Below, one piece after another: positions 52,059 through 61,195 of a stretch of DNA of 64,000 nt. Position 1 is the stretch's first letter, and each line of letters opens with the position of its first letter. The translations under genes and the position numbers were made by a program. Source of the stretch: Streptomyces abyssalis. GTDB taxonomy: Bacteria; Actinomycetota; Actinomycetes; Streptomycetales; Streptomycetaceae. The stretch lies in NCBI RefSeq assembly GCF_001751365.1, contig NZ_LJGT01000041.1, forward strand, positions 178,207-242,206. Direction: 5' to 3'. The notes beneath the pieces are model-generated. The model was not told the DNA's origin, searched no databases, and saw nothing but the letters and a program-made list of their open reading frames with translations.

Positions 52059-53600
52059 ATGACGGCCGGGGTGAGAACCGAAGCGCTCGCGGAAGCCGCA
52101 GCCGGGGTCGCGGAGGCGGTCTCGGGCAGCGACGGCGGTGGCGGTGCCGTCGGCGAGGGCCCGTGGGGCCGCCGTGCCGGGCTTGCCGGAGCGGCGCTGG
52201 GACTGGTGGCGGCGGGCGTCGCCGTGGAGCGGCTCACGGTCAACCGTGGCGTACGGCGCAAGGCCCGTCTCGCCCTGGACGCCACGGGGCCGTACGGCTC
52301 GCTGCGGGGCACGGCAGGCACCGCGTACGCGGAGGACGGCACGGAGCTGTACTTCGAGACGGACGCCCCGGAGGCGTACGAGGACGGCGCCCGCGACGGT
52401 GCCGCCGGTGCTGCAGCCGGTGCCGCCGGTACCGCCGCCGGTTCCGGCCCGGCGCGCGACGGCCGCGCCACGACCGCACGTACCGCCGCCGCCGCGGCGG
52501 CGGGTGACGGTGTCGGCGGCCCGACCGTGGAGCCGGTGCGCATCGACGCCGGGGCCGCAGGCACAGCCGACGGTGCCGCGGAGGGCGCCGGCGGTGGACG
52601 CGAGGGCGCACGCGAGGGCGCACGTCGTGGTCCTGGCGCGCGACGCGGACAGCGGCAGCCGGCGGCCCGGCCCTCGCCGCACCGCAACCGCCTGATGCGC
52701 CTGCTCGGGCGCCGCCCCGTACAGGGCGCGGGTGAGGAGCCGCCGCCGAAGGCGGGCCGCCGGCCGCCCACCGTCGTCTTCACTCACGGCTACTGCCTCA
52801 ACCAGGACGTCTGGCACTTTCAGCGGGCCGCCCTGCGCGGCGCCGTACGCACCGTCTACTGGGACCAGCGCAGCCACGGACGCTCCGGCCGCGGCCCCAC
52901 CGGGGAGCCCGTGACGATCGACCGGCTCGGCCGCGACCTCAAGGCCGTTCTGGACGAGGCCGTCCCCGAGGGCCCCGTCGTGCTCGTGGGGCACTCCATG
53001 GGCGGCATGACGGTGATGGCGCTGGCCGATCAGTACCCGGACTTCGTCGCCGAGCGTGTCACCGGAGTCGCCTTCGTCGACACCAGCGCGGGCGGCCTCG
53101 GTGAGGTGACGTACGGGCTGCCGCTTCCGTCGATGGGTGTGAAGGCCGTACGCCGGGTGGTGCCCGGAGTGCTGAAGGCGATGGTCGCGCAGAGCGCGCT
53201 GGTCGAGCGTGGCCGGCGGGCGACCGCGGATCTCTTCGCCGGGCTGGTCAAGCGCTATTCCTTCGGCGACGTACGGAACGTCGACCCGGGAGTGGCGCGC
53301 TTCGCGGAGCGGCTGATCGAGTCGGTGCCGATCGACGTGGTCGCGGAGTTCTACCCGGCGTTCGAGGCGCACGAGAAGACGGCGGCGCTCACGGCGTTCG
53401 ACGGACGTCCCGCGCTGGTGCTCGCCGGGGACCGTGACCTGCTCACGCCGTACGCGCACAGCGAAGCCATCGCCGCCGCACTGCCCTCCGCCCGGCTGCT
53501 GACCCTCGAGAGGACGGGGCATCTGTCGATGCTGGAGCGCCCGCACGAGGTCAACGAGGCCCTGGCGCAGCTGATCACCCGCGCCGTCACGGAGGCCTGA
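52059..53600 (+). CDS. Alpha/beta hydrolase with a long low-complexity insert
   Basis: The 513-residue protein has an N-terminal hydrophobic segment (about 40-56), then an alpha/beta-hydrolase domain (about 237-510) with FTHGYCLNQD, nucleophile Ser313 in GHSMGG, Asp460 in AGDRDLLTPY and His488 in TGHLS. Between the halves, residues 104-236 are Ala/Gly/Arg-rich, low-complexity and far longer than expected. The position after alr matches a membrane-linked hydrolase of Streptomyces. The substrate is unknown. It is three bases from alr. Confidence 0.85.
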   Translation: MTAGVRTEALAEAAAGVAEAVSGSDGGGGAVGEGPWGRRAGLAGAALGLVAAGVAVERLTVNRGVRRKARLALDATGPYGSLRGTAGTAYAEDGTELYFETDAPEAYEDGARDGAAGAAAGAAGTAAGSGPARDGRATTARTAAAAAAGDGVGGPTVEPVRIDAGAAGTADGAAEGAGGGREGAREGARRGPGARRGQRQPAARPSPHRNRLMRLLGRRPVQGAGEEPPPKAGRRPPTVVFTHGYCLNQDVWHFQRAALRGAVRTVYWDQRSHGRSGRGPTGEPVTIDRLGRDLKAVLDEAVPEGPVVLVGHSMGGMTVMALADQYPDFVAERVTGVAFVDTSAGGLGEVTYGLPLPSMGVKAVRRVVPGVLKAMVAQSALVERGRRATADLFAGLVKRYSFGDVRNVDPGVARFAERLIESVPIDVVAEFYPAFEAHEKTAALTAFDGRPALVLAGDRDLLTPYAHSEAIAAALPSARLLTLERTGHLSMLERPHEVNEALAQLITRAVTEA

Positions 53601-53769
53601 GCGCGCGGGTCGGCGCAGGCCGGGCGGCCCGCGCCGGGTTGGGCCGGACCCGTCCAGAACGGCGGGCCCGCAGGACGGTCGGGCGGACGAGGGCCGGGAG
53701 CCCGGGAGACCGGGAGCCCCACGGGAGAGCGACGCGGCGCCCCGCCTCTCGCGCGTACCATCCGGACGC

Positions 53770-54342
53770 ATGGAAGCACCACAGTCCCCGGCGGCGGCCG
53801 AGCCGCTCGCCGTCCGTCGCACCGCGCTCGTCCCCACCGCCGAACGGATGCGGGAGGTGGGACAGCGCATCGCCGGGCTGCTCGGCCCTGGCGACCTCGT
53901 ACTGCTCACAGGCGAGCTGGGCGCGGGCAAGACCACGCTCGCCCGCGGCATCGGCGCGGGGCTCGGCGTGCGCGGCGCCGTGACCTCGCCGACCTTCGTC
54001 ATCGCACGAGTGCATCCGCCGCTCGGCGACGGGCCGCCGCTGGTGCACGTCGACGCGTACCGGCTGGGCGGCCAGGGGCTGGAGGGGATGGACGACCTGG
54101 ATCTGGACGTGTCCCTGCCGGAGTCGGTGGTGATCGTGGAGTGGGGCGAGGGACGTGTCGAGGAACTCTCGGAGGACCGGCTCCACGTGGTGATCGAGCG
54201 CGAGACCGGCGCGGCTGCGAACGGTGGCGCGGACGACGGCGGGGACGGCGGCGCGGAAGACGCCCAGGACGACGAGCGGACCGTGACGGTGACCGGCGTC
54301 GGCGAGCGGTGGCGCGGGGTGGATCTCTCCCTGCTCGGGTGA
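53770..54342 (+). CDS. tsaE: tRNA t6A modification ATPase TsaE
   Basis: TsaE is the ATPase of the threonylcarbamoyl-adenosine (t6A) tRNA-modifying complex with TsaB and TsaD, both encoded downstream. The 190-residue protein has the Walker A GELGAGKTT (48-56), the SPTFVIARV segment and the VIVEWGEG motif. An acidic low-complexity stretch (about 155-170) lies near the C-terminus. Confidence 0.94.
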   Translation: MEAPQSPAAAEPLAVRRTALVPTAERMREVGQRIAGLLGPGDLVLLTGELGAGKTTLARGIGAGLGVRGAVTSPTFVIARVHPPLGDGPPLVHVDAYRLGGQGLEGMDDLDLDVSLPESVVIVEWGEGRVEELSEDRLHVVIERETGAAANGGADDGGDGGAEDAQDDERTVTVTGVGERWRGVDLSLLG

Positions 54343-54443
54343 CCTCCGGCGGGCGGTCCGCCCGGTCCGTACGTCCCGACAGCTTGTCGGCAAGATGTTG
54401 CACGGGCGGCGGCGGGCGTGGTCAGATGGTCGTGAGCGCGAGG

Positions 54444-54462
54444 TTAGGTGTGCCTCACCCGA
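54444..54462 (+). promoter_or_regulatory. Iron-box-like palindrome
   Basis: TTAGGTGTGCCTCACCCGA resembles the DmdR/IdeR consensus TTAGGTTAGGCTCACCTAA (13 of 19 positions). It lies 31 bases before ATG 54494. Confidence 0.4.
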
Positions 54463-54493
54463 CCCGCCCGCCCAGGAGCCACGGGAGGATCCC

Positions 54494-54733
54494 ATGCCCG
54501 CCGAAGACCGAGCGCGGAAGCCCGGCGCGCCGCCGTCGGCTCCCGGGGAGCAAGGCGTTTCCATGCGTGCGCTGCTGGCGTCGTGCGCTGCCGCTGACGC
54601 GGTCTCGACGCCGCCTTCCGACGTGGACGGCTCCCCGTCCGAGGCCGGGCGCGCGAAGCGCGGCGACGACGAAGCCGGGACGGCCACGATGACAGGCGCG
54701 GCGGAAGCTCACCCGGGCCAGGACGCCGCCTGA
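54494..54733 (+). CDS. Small hypothetical protein
   Basis: The 79-residue product (MPAEDRARKPGAPPSAPG) has a strong ribosome binding site (GGGAGGA). It includes MRALLASCAAADAVSTPP, followed by an acidic disordered C-terminus. I recognise no named family. A similar small gene near tsaB may be common in Streptomyces (from memory). It lies between tsaE and the YkuD-like gene and could be iron regulated. Confidence 0.55.
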   Translation: MPAEDRARKPGAPPSAPGEQGVSMRALLASCAAADAVSTPPSDVDGSPSEAGRAKRGDDEAGTATMTGAAEAHPGQDAA

Positions 54734-54934
54734 AGCAAGCACCCCAGCGGTCCGACCCGCCCGAACCGCCTCGGAGCCGGGTACGGCGGCGGCGTGGCCG
54801 CAGCCGCCGCCCGGAGCCCGAGCCCCGCCCCGTAACCGGAGAGATCCGAGGCCCGGTCACGGCCCCTGGAGCCCCATCACGGCCCGGGCGGCCGAGTCCT
54901 TCAGCGGGCCACGCTCTTCACCGGGTCACGCCCC

Positions 54935-55495
54935 TCAGCGGACCACCACGACCTTCGTGCCGATCGTGGCGAAGAGCCACATCGCCTCACCGTCCGCACG
55001 GCGTTCCCGGATCCCGCCGGTCTGACGCACCTGGTCGGCGTCCGGCAACGACCCGTCGAGCGCGGCGCTGAACCCTATGGTCGTGCCCTGGCTCGTCGCG
55101 AAGCGCACCACGTTCTCGACGGGCACCCCGTCCGAGCCCGTGACGTGCGGCGCGCGGGATTCGACCTTGTACGTCCCAGGTTCCGGGTCGACGGAGCTCG
55201 GGGCCACGCGGAAGGTGCGCTTCACCTCCTGGTCGGGGTTCATCAGCCAGACTCTGTTCCGGTCCAGGTCGTAGACGACGCGCTTGCCCGCACCGGAGAA
55301 CGCGGGGAGGTTGGTCTCCCGCTCCTTCTCCTCCTTCTCGCGCTCCGTGAGTTCCCCGGAACCGCCGGAGTCGGAGGCGCCCGCCTCCGCGCGGTCCTGC
55401 GCGGCGCTCGCCTGGTAGGTGAAGTAACCGACGACGGCCAGAGCCGCCGCCGTAAGCGCCGCCACGACCGCTCCCGCGCTGCTGCCACGTGCCAC
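54935..55495 (-). CDS. YkuD-like anchored protein lacking catalytic residues
   Basis: The 186-residue protein from GTG (MARGSSAGAV) has one membrane helix (about 8-27), a charged linker (50-61), and a C-terminal domain matching the L,D-transpeptidase (YkuD) pattern: VVYDLDRNRVWLM, PGTYKVESRAP and GTKVVVV. The catalytic His and Cys regions are changed: the SHGCIR-like site reads TGGIRE (159-164), so no cysteine is present. It is probably non-enzymatic. It is divergent from the DUF2993 gene. Confidence 0.75.
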   Translation of the reverse strand: MARGSSAGAVVAALTAAALAVVGYFTYQASAAQDRAEAGASDSGGSGELTEREKEEKERETNLPAFSGAGKRVVYDLDRNRVWLMNPDQEVKRTFRVAPSSVDPEPGTYKVESRAPHVTGSDGVPVENVVRFATSQGTTIGFSAALDGSLPDADQVRQTGGIRERRADGEAMWLFATIGTKVVVVR

Positions 55496-55673
55496 CGTGC
55501 GCCGCCCCTTCCCATGTCCGCCGTCCCCGCGCGTCGACGGTAGCAGCAGGTGACGCGGCGACGGCCGGGCTCGGGAGGGGGCGGTGCGGGGGGCATGCGG
55601 AACGGTGCTGCCGTACCCCCAGTTCCACAGGCGCGAGTTGGAGATCGTGTCGAGCTTGTGTTCGCATTGGCCG

Positions 55674-57131
55674 ATGAGCGCGCACCGACCCCCGACAAGT
55701 TCCACAGGGTGGACAAGGACGGCACCGAATCCTTACGAGGAGCTGGCGTCGCCGGACGCGCCACCGGCCGCCCCCCGCGGACCCAGCCCGTACGACGCGC
55801 TCGCGGCGGGCCCCGGCCGGGGCCCGCGCCACGGCGGTGACCACGGCGCCGACCACGCGGGCGGCCAGGGTGCCCGGCATGCCCGCACCGGTCCGGACGG
55901 ACTCCCCGTCGCCGGCTCCGGCCTCTACGGCAGCCCGTACGACGGCTTCGGCGGCGACGCGGGCGACGGGCACGGGGGCGAGACGCCCGACGACGGCTTT
56001 CTGGGGCTGGCTCTGCGCTCCGAGTACGACGAGGCCCCCGAGGACCGCATGCCCTACCTCCGCGCGGTGCGCAGGCGCCGCCGTTCGCGGGCGCGGAGGA
56101 CCGTGAAGGCCGCCGTCGCCGTCGTGGTCCTGCTGGCGTTCCTCGTCGTCGGCGACCGCTGGGCGGCCCTGTACGCCGAGAACAAGGCCGCCGGCAAGGT
56201 CAAGAGCGCGATGAAGCTGCACGCCGAGCCGGAGGTGCACATCCGCGGCTTCCCGTTCCTGACGCAGCTCGCCGGCGAGCGGCTCGACCACGTCGACATC
56301 GCGGTCCCGGACGTCCCGGCGGGCCGGATATCGGTCGCGCAGGTGAAGGGGTCCGTCGAGGACGTACGGATCGTGGGCGGTGCCCCGTCCTCCATCAAGG
56401 GCGCGGTGCTGGGCCGGATGAAGGGCGACGTGCTTCTCGACTTCGACGACCTGGACCGCGAACTCGGCACGTCCCAGGTGGACTTCACCGCCGGCTCGCG
56501 CGACTCCGTACTGGCCCACGGCGAGCTGCCCGTGGCGGGCAAGCGGGTCCAGGTGGGAGCGCGCGCCCATCTGCGCCGTACCGGCGACCACGGGGTCGGC
56601 ACGACCGTCGACCGCATGCGGCTCAAGGTCCCCGGCCTGTTCTCCTACACCCCGGGCAAGGACGGCGGTCTCCGGCTGGCCCGGCCGGTCGCCGAGCGCA
56701 TCAAGCGCGACGCGGCGGACGCGAAGGCTCTCTTCCGGGTCGGCTCGGTCGCCGAGCGCTTCGGTCTCACCCCCGAACGCGCCGCACAGGTGCGGCAGAG
56801 CGAGACGGAGCTGCGCCGTACGACCGGCGCTCCCCGCTTCGTCGACAGACTCATGAAGATCAACATGCTGGATGTGCTGCTGGAGCACCCCTCGCTGCTG
56901 AAACGGATCGGCATCGACCCCGGCCTCATCGAGAGCCTGAAGAAGATCGAGGAGCCGAAGCTGGCGGAGAAGCTGTCGCTGTCGGTACGGCTGCCCGAGG
57001 TGCCCGGCGACGTGCGTCTGCGGGAGATCTCCGTCGAGAAGGACGGGATACGGGCACAGCTGACCGGCGCGGACATGCCCTTCGGCGACGGCGCGAAGCA
57101 CATGCCGCAGGGCCCGGCCGGGCAGCGCTGA
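55674..57131 (+). CDS. DUF2993 (LmeA-like) membrane protein
   Basis: The 485-residue protein has a long disordered Gly/Pro-rich N-terminus (1-145), an Arg-rich segment, one membrane helix (about 148-165) and a DUF2993 domain (about 175-470) with the pattern of LmeA-type phospholipid-binding proteins (EVHIRGFPFLTQLAGERLD). LmeA functions in mycobacterial mannan metabolism; the role here is inferred. I chose ATG 55674; earlier in-frame codons read like non-coding sequence. Confidence 0.7.
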   Translation: MSAHRPPTSSTGWTRTAPNPYEELASPDAPPAAPRGPSPYDALAAGPGRGPRHGGDHGADHAGGQGARHARTGPDGLPVAGSGLYGSPYDGFGGDAGDGHGGETPDDGFLGLALRSEYDEAPEDRMPYLRAVRRRRRSRARRTVKAAVAVVVLLAFLVVGDRWAALYAENKAAGKVKSAMKLHAEPEVHIRGFPFLTQLAGERLDHVDIAVPDVPAGRISVAQVKGSVEDVRIVGGAPSSIKGAVLGRMKGDVLLDFDDLDRELGTSQVDFTAGSRDSVLAHGELPVAGKRVQVGARAHLRRTGDHGVGTTVDRMRLKVPGLFSYTPGKDGGLRLARPVAERIKRDAADAKALFRVGSVAERFGLTPERAAQVRQSETELRRTTGAPRFVDRLMKINMLDVLLEHPSLLKRIGIDPGLIESLKKIEEPKLAEKLSLSVRLPEVPGDVRLREISVEKDGIRAQLTGADMPFGDGAKHMPQGPAGQR

Positions 57132-57290
57132 GGGCCTGGCGGACCGCGCGGGCCTCGGGGCCCTCGGGGACCTCGCGGACCACGTAGACGTCCCCGCTCC
57201 CGCCGGGAGCCGGACTCCGCAGGTCACCCGAAAGCGTCCAGTACGGGACCCTGGAAACGGCCGCTCCCCATCCGCCGTAGGCTGGCTACC

Positions 57291-57956
57291 GTGCTGCTGC
57301 TCGCTCTTGACACCGCCACCCCGGCCATCACCGTCGCGCTGTACGACACCGACGGCGACCGCCTCCTCGCGGCCTCCGACCAGACCGACGCCCGCCGTCA
57401 CGGTGAGCTGCTGCTGCCGTCGGTCGACCGGGTGCTGCGCGAGGCCGGCCGCCCCCTGCGGGACGTCGACCGCGTCGTCGTCGGCACGGGGCCCGGTCCG
57501 TACACCGGGCTGCGGGTCGGGCTCGCCACCGCCGAGTCCTTCGGCGCCGCGCTCGGGATTCCGGTGCTCGGGATGTGCACGCTCGACGGCATCGCGTACG
57601 CCTCAGGCCTGGAGGTCCCGTTCGTCGTGGCGACGGACGCCCGCCGCAAGGAGGTCTACTGGGCGCGTTACTCAGACGCCCGTACCCGCCTCGGCGACCC
57701 CGCGGTGGACCGCCCCGGCGAACTGCCCGCGGAGATCACGGCGCTGCCGGCCGTCGGCGCCGGCGCGCGGCTGTACGAGGAGACCTTCACGGGCTTGCGG
57801 ACCGACCTCCCTCTCGACTCCTCGGCCGCGGCGCTCGCGTGTCTCGCCGCCGAGCGGCTCGCCAAGGGCGAGGAGTTCCCCCCGCCGCGGCCCCTCTACC
57901 TCCGCCGACCCGACGCCCGCGTCCCCGCCAACTACAAGGTGGTCACGCCCAGGTGA
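57291..57956 (+). CDS. tsaB: tRNA t6A modification protein TsaB
   Basis: TsaB is the non-catalytic partner of TsaD. The 221-residue protein has the family start LLLALDTATPAITVAL and the GTGPGPYTGLRVGLATAESF motif. The GTG start at 57291 is supported by length. Its stop overlaps the rimI start (GTGA). Confidence 0.95.
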   Translation: MLLLALDTATPAITVALYDTDGDRLLAASDQTDARRHGELLLPSVDRVLREAGRPLRDVDRVVVGTGPGPYTGLRVGLATAESFGAALGIPVLGMCTLDGIAYASGLEVPFVVATDARRKEVYWARYSDARTRLGDPAVDRPGELPAEITALPAVGAGARLYEETFTGLRTDLPLDSSAAALACLAAERLAKGEEFPPPRPLYLRRPDARVPANYKVVTPR

Positions 57957-58513
57957 CCCGTACCGCCGCGGAGGACCGCCCCCGGCGGAGCGCCGACGTG
58001 GTGCTCCGCGAAATGCGCTGGTGGGACATCGAGCGCGTGCTCGGTCTCGAACACGTCCTCTTCCCCGAGGACGCCTGGACCGCCGGCCTCTTCTGGTCGG
58101 AGCTGGCGCACGCCCGCGGCCCCGGCGCCACCCGCCGCTATCTCGTGGCCGAGAGCCGGGCACCGGGCGGCGAGGAGCACACCCTCGTCGGGTACGGAGG
58201 CCTCGCCGCCGTCGGCGGTACCGGCGACATCCAGACCATCGGAGTCCTCCCCGCCCACCGCGGCACCGGCCTCGCCGCCCGCCTGATGGGTGAACTCCTC
58301 GCCGCGGCCGACGCGTTCGGCTGCCACGAGGTGATGCTGGAGGTCCGCGTGGACAACGCACCCGCACAACGTCTCTACGAGCGCTTCGGCTTCACCAGAA
58401 TCGGCCTCCGGCGCGGCTACTACCAGCCCGGCAACGTCGACGCCCTCGTCATGCGCCTGGAGACCCCCGCCCCCTCCGCGAACTCTTCCCAAGGAACGAA
58501 GACCCATGGCTGA
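57953..58513 (+). CDS. rimI: Ribosomal protein S18 alanine N-acetyltransferase
   Basis: RimI acetylates the N-terminus of S18 or similar proteins. The 186-residue GNAT protein has the acetyl-CoA loop VLPAHRGTGLAARLM and the conserved NAPAQRLYERFGF segment. The GTG start overlaps the tsaB stop by four bases, and the gene overlaps tsaD by eight bases. Confidence 0.93.
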   Translation: MTRTAAEDRPRRSADVVLREMRWWDIERVLGLEHVLFPEDAWTAGLFWSELAHARGPGATRRYLVAESRAPGGEEHTLVGYGGLAAVGGTGDIQTIGVLPAHRGTGLAARLMGELLAAADAFGCHEVMLEVRVDNAPAQRLYERFGFTRIGLRRGYYQPGNVDALVMRLETPAPSANSSQGTKTHG

Positions 58514-59633
58514 CGAACCCCTCGTCCTCGGCATCGAGACCTCTTGCGACGAGACCGGCGTCGGCATCGTCCGCGGCCACACCCTGCTCGCCGACGCCAT
58601 CGCCTCCAGCGTCGACGAGCACGCGCGCTTCGGCGGCGTCGTGCCCGAGGTCGCCAGCCGCGCCCATCTGGAGGCGATGGTCCCCACCATCGAACGCGCC
58701 CTGCGTGAGGCCCGCGTCTCGGCCTCCGACCTCGACGCCGTCGCCGTCACCGCCGGGCCAGGGCTCGCGGGTGCGCTCCTCGTGGGCGTCAGCGCGGCCA
58801 AGGCGTACGCGTACGCGCTGGGCAAGCCCCTCTACGGCGTCAATCACCTCGCCTCCCACATCTGCGTCGACCAGCTCGAACACGGCCCCCTGCCCGAGCC
58901 GACCATGGCGCTGCTCGTCTCCGGCGGACACTCCTCGCTGCTGCTCGCTCCCGACATCACGGCGGACGTACGCCCGCTCGGCTCGACCATCGACGACGCG
59001 GCGGGGGAGGCCTTCGACAAGGTGGCCCGCGTGCTCGACCTGGGCTTCCCGGGCGGCCCCGTCATCGACCGGTACGCACGTGAGGGCGACCCGGAGGCCA
59101 TCGCCTTCCCGCGGGGTCTGACGGGGCCGCGCGACGCCCCGTACGACTTCTCCTTCTCCGGCCTGAAGACGGCCGTCGCCCGCTGGATCGAGGCCAGGCG
59201 GAACGCGGGCGAGGAGGTGCCCGTACGGGACGTCAGCGCGTCCTTCCAGGAGGCGGTCACCGACGTGCTGACGCGCAAGGCCGTCCGGGCCTGCCAGGAC
59301 GAGGGCGTGGACCATCTCATGATCGGCGGCGGCGTCGCCGCCAACTCGCGGCTGCGCGCGATGGCGGAGGAACGCTGCACCCGCGCGGGCATCGAGCTGC
59401 GCGTCCCGCGCCCCAAGCTGTGCACGGACAACGGTGCGATGGTCGCGGCGCTCGGCGCCGAGATGGTCGCGCGGCGCCGCGCCACGTCCGGCTGGGACCT
59501 TCCGGCGGACTCCTCGCTCCCGGTCACCGAACCACACCTGCCCGGCCCGGCGGACGCACATGGCCACGCCCACGGGCACGGGCACTCCCACGACCACGTG
59601 CACGAACTCAGCCGGGAGAACCTCTACTCGTGA
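58506..59633 (+). CDS. tsaD: tRNA threonylcarbamoyladenosine synthase TsaD with a histidine-rich tail
   Basis: TsaD transfers threonylcarbamoyl to tRNA A37. The 375-residue protein has the iron/metal ligands His114 and His118 (NHLASH), the VSGGHS and GGGVAANSRLR motifs, and a nonstandard His-rich C-terminus (350-366, eight histidines alternating with Ala/Gly/Ser/Asp/Val). CAAGGAACG precedes the ATG. It overlaps rimI by eight bases and the next gene by four. Confidence 0.96.
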   Translation: MADEPLVLGIETSCDETGVGIVRGHTLLADAIASSVDEHARFGGVVPEVASRAHLEAMVPTIERALREARVSASDLDAVAVTAGPGLAGALLVGVSAAKAYAYALGKPLYGVNHLASHICVDQLEHGPLPEPTMALLVSGGHSSLLLAPDITADVRPLGSTIDDAAGEAFDKVARVLDLGFPGGPVIDRYAREGDPEAIAFPRGLTGPRDAPYDFSFSGLKTAVARWIEARRNAGEEVPVRDVSASFQEAVTDVLTRKAVRACQDEGVDHLMIGGGVAANSRLRAMAEERCTRAGIELRVPRPKLCTDNGAMVAALGAEMVARRRATSGWDLPADSSLPVTEPHLPGPADAHGHAHGHGHSHDHVHELSRENLYS

Positions 59634-59878
59634 CCGTCGCACTGATGTGGGAGGCCAAGGCGGCCGGCGGCCGCGGCGGCGAGCTGCTGGCCTGGGCACG
59701 TGACCAGGAGCTGGCGGAAGCACCGCAGCGCCGCGAGACCTACACCGCTCCCGGCGACCGCGTCCTCGTCATCACCTGGTGGTCCGGCGGGCTGTCCGCG
59801 AAGCTTCCCGAACTGCCCGATCCCCCCGAGGAGTTGACGGCCCGGCCCGTGCACCGCTGGCGCTTCGAGCAGGTCTGA
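59630..59878 (+). CDS. Small conserved hypothetical protein
   Basis: The 82-residue product from GTG 59630 (MTVALMWEAKAAGGRG) overlaps the tsaD stop by four bases (GTGA), so it is cotranscribed. It has a compact alpha/beta-like composition, VLVITWW, then a Pro-rich linker and HRWRFEQV. No function is known to me. The position after tsaD suggests a coupled gene. Confidence 0.7.
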   Translation: MTVALMWEAKAAGGRGGELLAWARDQELAEAPQRRETYTAPGDRVLVITWWSGGLSAKLPELPDPPEELTARPVHRWRFEQV

Positions 59879-59923
59879 GCGCACGGACCGGGCGGGACGG
59901 AGCCGGCGGGAGACCCCGAACAG

Positions 59924-61132
59924 CTAGGCGCCTGCCGGTCCTTCGAGCGGCTGCCCCAGAAGCACGGTGGGCGCACCCGCCACCCGGGTGAGGAACACCG
60001 TGCAGATGCCCGGCCCTTCGAGCTTGAGTTTCTTGCGCAGCTCCGCGGGCTCCACGGCCGAGCCCCGTTTCTTGATGGTGGCAGTGCCGATGCCGCGTTC
60101 ACGCAGCAGCGCACGCAGCCGCTTCAGCTGGAAGGGCAGCACGTCGGTGATCTCATAGCCCGTCGCGTACGGGGTGACGTGCGGCTCGTCGCACGTCACA
60201 TAGGCGATCGTCGGATCGATGAGCCGGCCGTTCAGCTCCGCGGCCACCTCCGCCACGAGGTGCGCGCGTACGACCGCGCCGTCCGGCTCGTACAGGTAGC
60301 GGCCGACCGGCCCGGCGGGCGGATCGGCCAGCCCGCGCGACAGGAGTGAACGCGGGCCGGGCAGCAGGGTCGCTCGTACGGGGGAACTCTCTGCCGTGCT
60401 TCCCGCTCCCCTCCCCGCCCCGAACCAGAGCACGGCTTCCTTCACATCCCCCGAGTCCGAGATCCACTCGGCCTCGGCGTCGTCCGGAACGGCCTCGTGG
60501 GGAATGCCGGGCGCGACCTTCAGCGCCGCATGCGAGACGCGGCGGGCCACTTCGACCGCCCACGACAGCGGCGGCGAGTACGCCTCGGGGTCGAAGATCC
60601 GCCCCTTGCCGCCACGGCGCGCGGGGTCCACGAACACGGCGTCGCAGCCGGAGACATCGGCGTCGCCCACGTCCTGGCAACGGATCTCGATGCGGTCGGC
60701 CAGACCCAGCGCCGCCGCGTTCGCCCGTACGACGTCGCACGTCAACGGGTCGCTGTCGACGGCCAGTACGTGCATCCCCGCACGCGCCAGCGCGATCGCG
60801 TCCCCGCCGATGCCGCAGCACAGGTCCGCCAGCACCGGCACGCCCGCCGCGGAGAAGCGTTCCGCCCGGTAGGCGGCGACGCTCGCACGCGTCGATTGCT
60901 CCAGGCCGTTCGGCGTGAAGTACATGCGCGCCGCGTCCTCCGCGCCGAACTTCGCCGCCGCCCGCTGCCGCAGCCGGGCCTGGGCGAGGGCGGCCGAGAC
61001 CAGCTCGGGTGCGTGCGTACGGCGCAGACGCGTCGCCACGGCCAGTTCGCGGTCCGGGTCGTACCCTTCCAACGACCCCAGCAGCGCCTGTCCTTCATCG
61101 CCGAGCAGCCCGGCGAACGCCTCACGGTCCAC
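59924..61132 (-). CDS. THUMP-like class I SAM-dependent methyltransferase
   Basis: The 402-residue protein from GTG (MDREAFAGLLGDEGQALLG) has the SAM-binding motif LADLCCGIGGDA (101-112), DSDP at motif II and VDPARR (168-173) at the motif IV place. The C-terminal part resembles the THUMP-like domain of this actinobacterial family. RNA methylation is inferred but the target is unknown. It is divergent from groES across a 240-base regulatory region. Confidence 0.85.
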   Translation of the reverse strand: MDREAFAGLLGDEGQALLGSLEGYDPDRELAVATRLRRTHAPELVSAALAQARLRQRAAAKFGAEDAARMYFTPNGLEQSTRASVAAYRAERFSAAGVPVLADLCCGIGGDAIALARAGMHVLAVDSDPLTCDVVRANAAALGLADRIEIRCQDVGDADVSGCDAVFVDPARRGGKGRIFDPEAYSPPLSWAVEVARRVSHAALKVAPGIPHEAVPDDAEAEWISDSGDVKEAVLWFGAGRGAGSTAESSPVRATLLPGPRSLLSRGLADPPAGPVGRYLYEPDGAVVRAHLVAEVAAELNGRLIDPTIAYVTCDEPHVTPYATGYEITDVLPFQLKRLRALLRERGIGTATIKKRGSAVEPAELRKKLKLEGPGICTVFLTRVAGAPTVLLGQPLEGPAGA

Positions 61133-61195
61133 TCCCGCATTCTCCCGTCCCGGCGGGGAACGGACAGCCCGGGGTCGCGGATGAGGCTCGCACGA

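Noticed and set aside
55617..55716. Two AGTTCCACAGG copies as DnaA boxes
   Set aside because: They do not match TTGTCCACA well and are only two copies in a promoter region.
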